From UBA8752 sp964223495 (GTDB lineage Bacteria; Bacteroidota; Bacteroidia; Flavobacteriales_D; Sanyastnellaceae): a stretch of 37,944 bases of DNA. Positions 17,453 to 25,288 of this stretch are shown piece after piece. The notes beneath the pieces were generated by a model that saw nothing but the letters and a program-made list of their open reading frames with translations, was not told where the DNA came from and did not search any database. A program made the position numbers and the translations under genes. The DNA is taken from assembly GCA_964223495.1 (NCBI GenBank), contig CAXQGL010000015.1, positions 1 to 37,944 of the forward strand, in the 5' to 3' direction. Numbering within the stretch: the stretch's first letter is position 1; each line of letters opens with the position of its first letter.

Positions 17453-18802
17453 ATGCCGAAGCGTGTTCTCATCCTCGGGGCCGGACGATCCAGTTCCTCC
17501 CTTATCCGCCATTTGCTGGATCATGCAGGAGGGGAGGGATTCGAGGTGAGGATCGGAGATCTCGACCCCGGATTGGCGGCCCGCAAATCGGCGGGACATC
17601 CTGCGGCCAGCACCTTTGCGCTGGATGCCGGCAATCCCGAAGCGCGGCGTGCGGAAATTGCGGAAGCGGACCTCGTGATCAGCATGCTGCCTGCCTTCCT
17701 TCATCCCGAAGTGGCGCGCGATGCCATCTCGACCCGTACCCCGTTGATCACCCCCAGTTACCTGTCACCGGACATCGCAGCCTTGGATGGAGCCGCGCAC
17801 GATGCCGGCATTCCCATTGTCAACGAACTGGGCCTCGATCCTGGAATCGACCACCTCAGTGCCATGCAGGTCATCGATCATCTGCGGTCGGAAGGATGCT
17901 CCCTGAGCGGCTTCGAGAGTTACACCGGGGGGCTCGTCGCCCCGGAAAGCGACGACAACCCCTGGCACTACAAGTTCACATGGAATCCGCGCAATGTGGT
18001 ATTGGCAGGCCAGGGTGGATCTGCCACATTCCGGGAGAATGGCCTCAATCGGGTCTTGCCGCCACACCGTCTGTTCAAGGAAGTCACACCCGTGGAGGTG
18101 CCGGGTGCAGGAAGGTTCGAGGGCTATGCCAACCGGGATTCCCTGGCCTATGAGAAGATCTATGGACTCCAGGGCATTGACACGCTCGTCCGCGGGACGC
18201 TGCGCGGTGATGGGTTCTGCGGCGGATGGGACGCCCTGTTCTCCCTGGGGATGAACCGCGATGATGCACAACTCTCGCTTCCGACCGGAATTCGCTGGCG
18301 CACCTTCACGGCCGGTTTTGCCGGAGGTGTTTCCGGGGATGCGGATGCGGATGCCGTGCGTGCTGCGGTGGCCTCGGCCACAGGTGCGGACGAACGGTCG
18401 CTGGACCTGCTGGAGTGGCTCGGACTCTTCGGAGATGAACCGGTGGAGGTGCTTGGGGGCTCGCCGTGCGACATCCTCCAGCACCGATTGGAAAGCAAAT
18501 GGGCCCTGGGTGCCGGGGATCTGGACATGATCGTCATGTGGCACAGGTTCCGTTATCGCACCGGTGCCGGGGAATCGCGCATCAGGACTTCATCGCTGGT
18601 GTACATCGGGGAGGACGATACCCATACGGCGATGTCCCTGACGGTCGGATTGCCATTGGCCTTGGCTGCCCGGATGTGGCTCAGGGGCGATTGGAACGGC
18701 ACGGGCGTGGTGTTGCCCACGACACCCGACCTCTACGAACCTCTGCTCGAGGGGTTGGCCGAAGAGGGCATCGCATTCACCGAACAGGACGACCCTGAAT
18801 GA
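17453..18802 (+). CDS. saccharopine dehydrogenase-family protein
   Basis: A 449-residue NAD(P)-dependent oxidoreductase. The Rossmann start VLILGAGRSSSSLIRHLL, DLVISMLPAFLHPEVA, and the downstream NELGLDPGIDHLSAMQVID are diagnostic of saccharopine dehydrogenase (L-glutamate-forming, Lys9 type). The C-terminal domain follows from about residue 130 (FESYTGGLVAPESDDNPW). The enzyme would act on saccharopine in lysine metabolism. The start is ATG at 17453; the frame is open back to 16745 but that part is antisense to the CsgG-like gene. The next gene overlaps it by 4 bp. Confidence 0.9.
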   Translation: MPKRVLILGAGRSSSSLIRHLLDHAGGEGFEVRIGDLDPGLAARKSAGHPAASTFALDAGNPEARRAEIAEADLVISMLPAFLHPEVARDAISTRTPLITPSYLSPDIAALDGAAHDAGIPIVNELGLDPGIDHLSAMQVIDHLRSEGCSLSGFESYTGGLVAPESDDNPWHYKFTWNPRNVVLAGQGGSATFRENGLNRVLPPHRLFKEVTPVEVPGAGRFEGYANRDSLAYEKIYGLQGIDTLVRGTLRGDGFCGGWDALFSLGMNRDDAQLSLPTGIRWRTFTAGFAGGVSGDADADAVRAAVASATGADERSLDLLEWLGLFGDEPVEVLGGSPCDILQHRLESKWALGAGDLDMIVMWHRFRYRTGAGESRIRTSSLVYIGEDDTHTAMSLTVGLPLALAARMWLRGDWNGTGVVLPTTPDLYEPLLEGLAEEGIAFTEQDDPE

Positions 18803-19275
18803 TGGCGGAAGGGAAGTCCATCCGAAGACTCGCCTTGGGATTGCTGTTCATCGGGTGCGGTGCAACGTGGGCCATGGCCGGGGGGCCATGCGACCCGCCG
18901 CCATTCGACCCGCTCATTCCGGTGTCGTCCGTGGAGCAGGCCCGGAAGATGGACCAATGGGCCGTGAAGGCTTTGCGCCGGGATGTTCGGGGCCGCACCT
19001 GTCCTGACGTCCGGGAGGTCGTGGACATTCTCTTGGTCCGATGGCTGCAGGCCCATCCGGACATCCACATTGCGTTCGATGGCGCCGAGGCACAGGATTT
19101 GCTGCAGGCGTCGGACCGGTTCCTGCGTCGCATCAAGGCGGAGGCCTGGGCCGAAACCAAGGGCCGGAGGGGCTGTTTTCCCCGGGGTTGGGGTGGGGAA
19201 GATGTGTCGGTCAAGTCACTGGAGCGCAGGGCTGCACTCGTAGAGCGCACATTGGATCGTCTCGAAAAGTCCTGA
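18799..19275 (+). CDS. small exported protein of unknown function
   Basis: A 158-residue protein with a signal peptide (RRLALGLLFIGCGATWAMAG). The mature part starts with CDPPPFDPLIP and contains four or five cysteines, with a helical middle (VEQARKMDQWAVKALRRD, VREVVDILLVRWLQAHP). I do not recognise the family. Its first ATG overlaps the stop of the saccharopine dehydrogenase gene (ATGA; a second ATG follows directly), so it is translationally coupled to it. It is followed by a terminator hairpin. Confidence 0.7.
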   Translation: MMAEGKSIRRLALGLLFIGCGATWAMAGGPCDPPPFDPLIPVSSVEQARKMDQWAVKALRRDVRGRTCPDVREVVDILLVRWLQAHPDIHIAFDGAEAQDLLQASDRFLRRIKAEAWAETKGRRGCFPRGWGGEDVSVKSLERRAALVERTLDRLEKS

Positions 19276-19281
19276 AAAAGT

Positions 19282-19308
19282 GAAGGGGCTCCTTTCGGAA
19301 GCCCCTTC
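19282..19308. terminator. terminator hairpin between convergent genes
   Basis: A perfect 9-bp stem (GAAGGGGCT / AGCCCCTTC) with a 9-nt loop, lying between the plus-strand gene ending at 19275 and the minus-strand gene ending at 19323. The trailing T run is poor, so the hairpin is certain but its efficiency is not. Confidence 0.75.
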
Positions 19309-19322
19309 TCACCACATCTACC

Positions 19323-19964
19323 TCATCGGTGCTGGCCCGCAGCACCTTCATCAGGTGGCTTAGTGCACGCCTCCCGGGAAGGAGGATCGTGCCAGGATGG
19401 ATCGCGCAGTGAGAGGTGACTGCGTAACCGCTCGATGCCATCGCCATGCAGATACGCATCGTGTCGGAAGAGGTTGCGTTTGGAATCAAACCAGACCACG
19501 GAAAGGGGGCTGCTCAAGACGAGTTCGTCCTCGAATGACAGGCTGTCCAATTCGGGTTTGAGGATCAGGTCGATTGCACATTCCAGCGCGATGAACCGGT
19601 CGAGCTTGTCGGTGTCGATCTGGATGACCTTCCTGTAGGCGGCCTCGTGGCGCACCTCAAGCGTGTAGAGATGGTTGGGAGGCAGCTTGAATGCGATCGG
19701 TTGTTTTCCGCGGGGCCGGATGTGCGACCATAGGTTGTTGTCCTGATGGAGCAGGATTTCATATCCCTTGCGGACCGTCGCGCTTTCGATGGTGGGGATG
19801 ACCGAGAGTGCCAGCAGGGGGCCTTCCTTGGCTTCCTGGATCAGCTGTTGTGTCCAACCCGGACTGCCCGGCACGGAGTGTATTCCCTGTCCCCGCACCA
19901 GGAGGGAGGTGGCGGCCAAGAAGGTGATCATCACCGTTCGGCTCAAGCGGGGTTGTGAATGCAT
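19323..19964 (-). CDS. secreted protein of unknown function
   Basis: A 213-residue protein with an N-terminal export signal (LSRTVMITFLAATSLLVRGQ). The middle holds a beta-rich stretch of the kind seen in carboxypeptidase-regulatory or PEGA-like domains of Bacteroidota: KGYEILLHQDNN, then PIAFKLPPNHLYTLEVRH and YRKVIQIDTDKLD. The C-terminal tail is charged and low in order. I do not recognise a named family. The start is at 19964 (MHSQPRLSR); the open frame continues upstream but is antisense to ispH. It is divergent from ispH with 96 bp between. Confidence 0.7.
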   Translation of the reverse strand: MHSQPRLSRTVMITFLAATSLLVRGQGIHSVPGSPGWTQQLIQEAKEGPLLALSVIPTIESATVRKGYEILLHQDNNLWSHIRPRGKQPIAFKLPPNHLYTLEVRHEAAYRKVIQIDTDKLDRFIALECAIDLILKPELDSLSFEDELVLSSPLSVVWFDSKRNLFRHDAYLHGDGIERLRSHLSLRDPSWHDPPSREACTKPPDEGAAGQHR

Positions 19965-20060
19965 CGTGCCCGGAATACGGGGCATCGGCCCGATGGGTTG
20001 CAAGTCAGGTCGATTATGTTGGAATGAACACGGCTCGGGGTTGCCCTGTACTTTCGTGGC

Positions 20061-21317
20061 ATGCGCACGTTCGACATTCCGGACTTCTACCGTTCGCCGG
20101 TCATCGGGAAGGTCAAGGCCCTCCGAAAGACGGCCGACCCCAGAAAAAGGGACCTTCAGCCGAGCGTGCTGGATTTCGGTACGGTGCGCTTCATCCTGCC
20201 CCGCCATTTCGGATTCTGTTTCGGTGTGGAGAACGCCATCGAGATTGCCTACAGGGCCGTCCATGAGAATGAGGGCAAGCGGCTGTGGCTGCTGAGTCAG
20301 ATGATCCACAACCCTGAGGTGAATGCGGACCTGGAATCGCAGGGCATCGGTTTCCTGATGGATACGGAGGGCCGCGTACTGACCCCCATGGATGTGCTGA
20401 AGCCGGAAGATGTGGTCATCGTACCGGCATTCGGAACGACGCTGGAAATCGAGGCGAAACTGAAGGAGATCGGGGTGGACATCCAACGCTACAACACCAC
20501 ATGCCCCTTCGTGGAGAAGGTGTGGAAGCGCGCCGCCCAGCTCGGTGAGAAGGACTACACCGTGGTCATTCACGGCAAGCCACGTCACGAAGAAACCCGC
20601 GCCACGTTCAGCCACAGCAGCGCCCATGCGCATTCGCTGGTCATTCAGAACATGGCGGAGGCGGAGGTGCTGGCGGAGTATCTGCGGGGAGTGCGAGAGT
20701 GGGGCGGCTTCGCTGAGGATTTCGCCGGACGGACTTCTCCCGGCTTCCAAGTGCCCCGCGACCTTGAGCGGTTCGGTGTCGTCAACCAGACGACGATGCT
20801 GGCCAGTGACACGCAGGCGATTGCCGACCACCTCAAATCCGCCTTGATGGAGCGGGATGGAGGATCGGATGAGCGGTTCGCAAATACGCGTGACACGCTC
20901 TGCTATGCCACTTTGGACAACCAGACGGCCACGGCGGCTGCGCTGGACCGCGCCCGCGAAACGGCCGATGTGGCCATCGTGGTCGGCGGATACAATTCAA
21001 GCAATACGAGCCATCTGGTCGAATTGTGCGAGGAGGTGGTGCCCACCTGGTTCATCCGCGGCGCGGATGAATTCAAGGAGGACGGCAGCCTCGACAACTT
21101 TGACCTGAAAACCGGAACTACCGGGAATACAGCGGATTGGTGGCCATCCGAGGTCCGCGATGAGGTGCCGACGGTGTTGTTGACATCAGGCGCTTCCTGC
21201 CCGGACAGTGCCGTGGACAGGGTGCTGCAAAAGATTCTTGAACGTTGCGGTGGTGGACGGGCTGTGGATGATGTGTTGCGGCTTTTTGCCCAAGAGCAGG
21301 CAACTTTGGGTGCCTGA
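20061..21317 (+). CDS. ispH: 4-hydroxy-3-methylbut-2-enyl diphosphate reductase, long form
   Basis: A 418-residue [4Fe-4S] enzyme catalysing the last step of the MEP pathway, HMBPP to IPP and DMAPP. Cluster cysteines are visible in HFGFCFGVENA (C53), TTCPFVEKVW and the later DTLCYATLDNQTA; the substrate motifs MIHNPEVNADL and NSSNTSHLVELC are also intact. It is longer than the about 310-residue E. coli form and carries an N-terminal extension of about 40 residues, like the cyanobacterial/plastid and cytophaga-type enzymes. It supplies precursors to the carotenoid operon 10 kb downstream. The next gene starts inside its stop codon. Confidence 0.96.
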   Translation: MRTFDIPDFYRSPVIGKVKALRKTADPRKRDLQPSVLDFGTVRFILPRHFGFCFGVENAIEIAYRAVHENEGKRLWLLSQMIHNPEVNADLESQGIGFLMDTEGRVLTPMDVLKPEDVVIVPAFGTTLEIEAKLKEIGVDIQRYNTTCPFVEKVWKRAAQLGEKDYTVVIHGKPRHEETRATFSHSSAHAHSLVIQNMAEAEVLAEYLRGVREWGGFAEDFAGRTSPGFQVPRDLERFGVVNQTTMLASDTQAIADHLKSALMERDGGSDERFANTRDTLCYATLDNQTATAAALDRARETADVAIVVGGYNSSNTSHLVELCEEVVPTWFIRGADEFKEDGSLDNFDLKTGTTGNTADWWPSEVRDEVPTVLLTSGASCPDSAVDRVLQKILERCGGGRAVDDVLRLFAQEQATLGA

Positions 21318-21676
21318 TGAAAGCCCCGAGACTGCCCAGTCCCTTCCGAAATGTGCGCCACGCACCGAGGAGTTTCACGTTCCGCTCGTCCCATGTGGAT
21401 CAGCGGGCCCTGCGTTGGAAGGAACGCAAGGAGGCGCTTGAGGCCGAGGTCCATGGTCCATCCGAGGGGGCGCCACGCAAACTCCGGTTCAGGCAGGGTG
21501 CGGGGCCCGGTGTGAACCGTTTCGAACGCGTCCGGGCGACCCAACGGGCCCGGCGCAGGGCCATGTTGCGCAGCATCGTGATCTTGGCGGTCCTGCTTTA
21601 CGCGGCTTGGCGCGGCATGCTCTGGGTGGAGACCACTGATTTTGCCAGAGAATATCTGATGACACCCGCCCCATGA
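21317..21676 (+). CDS. small basic protein with C-terminal membrane anchor
   Basis: A 119-residue protein. The first about 80 residues are strongly basic and probably cytoplasmic (many Arg/Lys, no obvious fold), followed by one membrane helix (SIVILAVLLYAAW) and a short tail. A small protein of this layout upstream of mutL occurs in flavobacterial genomes, sometimes mislabelled riboflavin synthase subunit beta (from memory). It overlaps ispH by one base (TGATG) and mutL by four (ATGA), so it is coupled on both sides. Function unknown. Confidence 0.75.
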   Translation: MKAPRLPSPFRNVRHAPRSFTFRSSHVDQRALRWKERKEALEAEVHGPSEGAPRKLRFRQGAGPGVNRFERVRATQRARRRAMLRSIVILAVLLYAAWRGMLWVETTDFAREYLMTPAP

Positions 21677-23601
21677 CCACCGTTGCCGAATCCGTCATCG
21701 AACAACTGCCTGACCACGTGGCGAACCAGATCGCGGCGGGCGAGGTGGTGCAGCGTCCCGCTTCTGTCGTCAAGGAGTTGATGGAGAATGCGCTCGACGC
21801 CGGTGCCCGCAAGGTGGTGGTGGAGCTCAAGGACGCCGGTCGCAACCGCATCGTGGTCACGGACGATGGTACCGGCATGGGGTCTGCCGATGCGGAAGCC
21901 TGTTTCGGGCGGCATGCCACGTCCAAGCTGCGTTCGGCCGATGACCTGTTGGCCCTCGCAACGATGGGCTTCAGGGGTGAGGCTCTGTCAAGCGTGGCTT
22001 CCATCGCCCGTGTGGAATTGCGGACCCGAAGGGAAGGGGATGCCACGGGAACTGAAGTGGTCATGGAAGGGGGTGAGCGCATCGGGACCGAGCCGGTGAC
22101 CTGCGATCCCGGTACCCGCATGACGGTCAAGCGGCTGTTCTACAATGTGCCCGCCCGCCGAAACTTCCTGAAGAGCGACCAAGTCGAGCTGCGGCATTGC
22201 ATTGACGAATTCCAGCGGATCGCCTTGGCCCATGCCGACCTCTCCTTCGTTCTGAAGCACAACGGATCCGAGCTCTTCGATCTGCCTGCGGGACCGCTGC
22301 GCCAGCGCATCGTGCGGATCTTCGGAGGCAAGTATGATGAGCGCCTCGTTCCGGTGGAGGAGCAGACGGATGTCGTGGGATTGCGCGGCTTCGTGGGCAA
22401 GCCTGAATTTGCCCGGCGGACCCGGGGGGAGCAATTCCTTTTCGTCAATGGCCGTTTCATCCGGCACGGCGCTTTCCACGGTGCCGTCATGCGGTCCATG
22501 GAGGGACTGCTGACCCCAGGCCAATTCCCGTTGTATGTCTTGTTTCTTGAGGTCGACCCATCGCGCGTGGACGTGAACATCCACCCGACGAAGGTGGAAG
22601 CGAAATTCCAGGAGGACCGGGCCATCGTGGCCATCCTTCAGGCTGCAGTCAAGCGTGCACTGGGGAGGTTCCACGTCGCCCCGTCCCTCGATTTCGATGC
22701 TGAAACGGCATTTGACATTGCGCCGCCCAAACCGGGGCAGGAGGTTGAGGAACCCCGTATCCAGCTCAATCCGGACTACAATCCGTTCACCGGCTCCGAT
22801 GGTGGTGCCGGGGGCGCGGGGCACGGCAATCCCTGGACGGGAGGCAACGGTTCCCGAAAGTCCAATGGAGCACTGTCGCCGAGCCGCGACCGCATTGAAG
22901 CCACCCGAAGGTTTTTCGAGTCAGGCGGAAGGACCGGTGCGGAAGTGCCCGCCTCGGCCGAGGCGCGCATGGTCTTCTCGGAGGTGCCGGGACAACAGAC
23001 CGAGGCCATTCCGTCGAGTGGCACCGGATTCGACGAACAGCGCCCGTTGTTCCAGCTTTTTGGAGGGTGGATCGTGACGGCCACGCGCAGTGGGTTGGTC
23101 CTGGTCGACCAGCACCGGGCCCATACGCGCATCCTGTATGAGCGGTTTGCGGCGATGGCCCAGCAGTTGGTGACCGGCCATGCCCAGCAGTTGCTGTTCC
23201 CCGAGGAGCTTGAGGTGGGATTGGCGGATGCGGCCCTCCTGGAGGATGCCATGCCCGCGTTGTCCCAGCTCGGGTTCAACCTCGAGCCGCTTCAGGATGG
23301 TCGGGTGAGGGTGCTTGGCCTGCCTTCCGATGCGGGCGAAGGAGACCCCCAGATGCTCGTGGATGCGGTGCTGATGGAGTTGCGTGAAGCCGGTGAGGTG
23401 GATGCCGAAATGAGGGCCAGCAGGGCGATGGCGGGAGTGGCCCGCGGTGCGGCCGTCCCGCCGGGACGGACCTTGACGCGCACGGAGATGCTCGACATCG
23501 TCGATGGCCTGTTCGCCTGTCAGGAACCCGACCGGGACCCTTGGGGCCGGCCCACCATCGCTACCTTTGACCGCGAAGCGGTAGCGTCCAGATTCCGCTG
23601 A
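21673..23601 (+). CDS. mutL: DNA mismatch repair protein MutL
   Basis: A 642-residue GHKL ATPase that links MutS mismatch recognition to downstream repair. The N-terminal domain is intact: QIAAGEVVQRPASVVKEL, ELMENALDAGA, DDGTGMG, MGFRGEALSSV. A proline/glycine-rich linker (about 350-440) leads to the C-terminal dimerisation domain. In that domain the metal-binding motif of endonuclease-active MutL, DQHA(X)2E(X)4E, reads DQHRAHTRILYE, with Thr where the inner Glu should be; other endonuclease-associated motifs also look degenerate (DPWGRPT instead of CPHGRP). It is in a run with ispH upstream and two rhomboid genes downstream. Confidence 0.95.
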   Translation: MTTVAESVIEQLPDHVANQIAAGEVVQRPASVVKELMENALDAGARKVVVELKDAGRNRIVVTDDGTGMGSADAEACFGRHATSKLRSADDLLALATMGFRGEALSSVASIARVELRTRREGDATGTEVVMEGGERIGTEPVTCDPGTRMTVKRLFYNVPARRNFLKSDQVELRHCIDEFQRIALAHADLSFVLKHNGSELFDLPAGPLRQRIVRIFGGKYDERLVPVEEQTDVVGLRGFVGKPEFARRTRGEQFLFVNGRFIRHGAFHGAVMRSMEGLLTPGQFPLYVLFLEVDPSRVDVNIHPTKVEAKFQEDRAIVAILQAAVKRALGRFHVAPSLDFDAETAFDIAPPKPGQEVEEPRIQLNPDYNPFTGSDGGAGGAGHGNPWTGGNGSRKSNGALSPSRDRIEATRRFFESGGRTGAEVPASAEARMVFSEVPGQQTEAIPSSGTGFDEQRPLFQLFGGWIVTATRSGLVLVDQHRAHTRILYERFAAMAQQLVTGHAQQLLFPEELEVGLADAALLEDAMPALSQLGFNLEPLQDGRVRVLGLPSDAGEGDPQMLVDAVLMELREAGEVDAEMRASRAMAGVARGAAVPPGRTLTRTEMLDIVDGLFACQEPDRDPWGRPTIATFDREAVASRFR

Positions 23602-23611
23602 AATACCCTGC

Positions 23612-24295
23612 ATGTTCAGTCAAGCCTCGCCGGTCGTCCGCAACCTGTTGATCATCAACATCATTTTTTATGTGGTGACGCATTACCTGGCTCCGGAACT
23701 GCAGGTCATGCTCGCGGGATACTATCCGAGTGCGCCCCAGTTCCAACCATGGCAGATCGTGACGCACATGTTCATGCATGCGAGTCTCGCGCACATATTC
23801 TTCAATATGTTCGCCCTGTACATGTTCGGGTCCCAGCTGGAGCGGGTCTGGGGTCCGAAGCGGTTCCTGAATTACTACCTCGTCTGTGGTCTGGGGGCTT
23901 TCGTGCTCCATGAATTGGTGGTCGGATACGGACTGTTCACCGAGTATGGCACTTGGTTTCCCCGTGTCGAGGACCTCTATCCCGATCTCGGCTTCTCGGC
24001 GCGTGAGCGGATGGCCCGAGGGATGTACGTACCCGTCGTCGGAGCATCCGGAGCTGTTTTCGGGCTGCTCCTGGGCTTCGGCATGCTCTTTCCCAATACG
24101 CGGTTGCAGCTTTTGTTTCCGCCCGTGCCGATCAAGGCGCGTTATTTCGTGCTGGGCTATGGCGCCATTGAATTGATGATGGCCCTTCAGAACAACCCGG
24201 GGGACAACGTGGCGCACTTCGCCCACCTCGGCGGGATGTTCTTCGGATACCTGATGCTGAAACAGTGGCAGCGGGACCGGGATGTATTTTATTGA
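23612..24295 (+). CDS. rhomboid-family intramembrane serine protease
   Basis: A 227-residue protein with six predicted membrane helices. The catalytic serine is S146 in GASG and its histidine partner lies in AHFAHLGG (H205). The conserved HMFMHASLAHIFFNMFALY motif of helix 2 is complete. It cleaves membrane proteins within or near the bilayer; substrates are unknown. It starts 10 bp after mutL and is the first of two consecutive rhomboid genes. Confidence 0.92.
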   Translation: MFSQASPVVRNLLIINIIFYVVTHYLAPELQVMLAGYYPSAPQFQPWQIVTHMFMHASLAHIFFNMFALYMFGSQLERVWGPKRFLNYYLVCGLGAFVLHELVVGYGLFTEYGTWFPRVEDLYPDLGFSARERMARGMYVPVVGASGAVFGLLLGFGMLFPNTRLQLLFPPVPIKARYFVLGYGAIELMMALQNNPGDNVAHFAHLGGMFFGYLMLKQWQRDRDVFY

Positions 24296-24328
24296 GGAAT
24301 TCCGCGTTGAAGGCGAGAGGTCCAAGCC

Positions 24329-25285
24329 ATGAGCAGCATCATCGATGACATCCGAATGCGTTGGAACACCGGGGGAATGGTGATCCGGCTCATCTTCGTC
24401 AACCTCGGTGTCTTTGTCCTGTTGGCGACCCTGGGATTGCTCGTGACGGTGGGGGTGGCGATTCCCGATCCTGGAGGGGCATTCGGCCTGGCCACGACCT
24501 CGAATCCTGTGCGTCTGTTGTACCGTCCGTGGAGCATCGTGACCCACATGTTCGTTCACCTCGGGATCTGGCATCTCGTCATGAACCTGCTCATCCTCTG
24601 GTGGATGGGGGGGATGTTCCGAAGTTATTTCGGGGACAGGCGCACACTCAGCACCTATCTGATGGGGGGGCTGTCCGGCTGGTTGGTGTACTTCCTCCTG
24701 CTCAACCTCGTACCCGGATTCGGTGGGGCCGGTGGATATGCCCTGGGCGCTTCTGCGGCGGTGATGGCCTTGATGGTGGCAACGGCGGTCTACCTGCCGG
24801 ACCTGACCATCCGGCTCTTCCTGCTTGGGCCCGTCAAGCTGAAGTGGGTTGCCCTGGCCTATGTGCTGCTCGATTATGCGGCGCTGTCGCGGGGGGCGAA
24901 CGTGGGGGGGCACCTCGGTCACCTTGGCGGTGCGGCCTATGGATTGCTGTACATGCGGGGCATGAAGTCCGGACGGGATTACGGGGCGCCCATTGAACGC
25001 TTGCTCGATGCGTTGGCGACGATGTTTTCGAGAGGATCGGGTGGAGCCAGCCGGAAAGGAAGAAGTGCCAAGCGTAAGTCGGGCAAGGGTCTCTACACGG
25101 TCCACCGCAGCGTGGACAAGGAGGGCAAGACCCGCCGCACCCAGACTGACGAGGAGTTCAATGCGGAGAAGAAAGCCCGGCAGGAGCGGATTGATCGGAT
25201 CCTCGACAAGATCTCCAACGTGGGCTATGATCAGTTGACGAAGGAGGAGAAGGACTTCCTGTTCCGTCATGGTGGAGACATCTGA
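24329..25285 (+). CDS. second rhomboid-family protease with cytoplasmic tail
   Basis: A 318-residue protein. Residues about 15-210 are a rhomboid domain: HMFVHLGIWHLVMN (helix 2), the serine motif reads GASA (S142) rather than GxSG, and the histidine lies in GGHLGHLGG (H198). The Ser/His dyad is therefore intact but the Gly after Ser is Ala. The C-terminal about 100 residues are a soluble basic tail ending with YDQLTKEEKDFLF, resembling a tail domain (DUF6576) of Bacteroidota rhomboids, from memory. It is 33 bp after the first rhomboid. Confidence 0.9.
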   Translation: MSSIIDDIRMRWNTGGMVIRLIFVNLGVFVLLATLGLLVTVGVAIPDPGGAFGLATTSNPVRLLYRPWSIVTHMFVHLGIWHLVMNLLILWWMGGMFRSYFGDRRTLSTYLMGGLSGWLVYFLLLNLVPGFGGAGGYALGASAAVMALMVATAVYLPDLTIRLFLLGPVKLKWVALAYVLLDYAALSRGANVGGHLGHLGGAAYGLLYMRGMKSGRDYGAPIERLLDALATMFSRGSGGASRKGRSAKRKSGKGLYTVHRSVDKEGKTRRTQTDEEFNAEKKARQERIDRILDKISNVGYDQLTKEEKDFLFRHGGDI

Positions 25286-25288
25286 TCG

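Noticed and set aside
19965..20831. In-frame extension of the secreted unknown protein
   Set aside because: It would run antisense through ispH and place the signal peptide in the middle of the protein.
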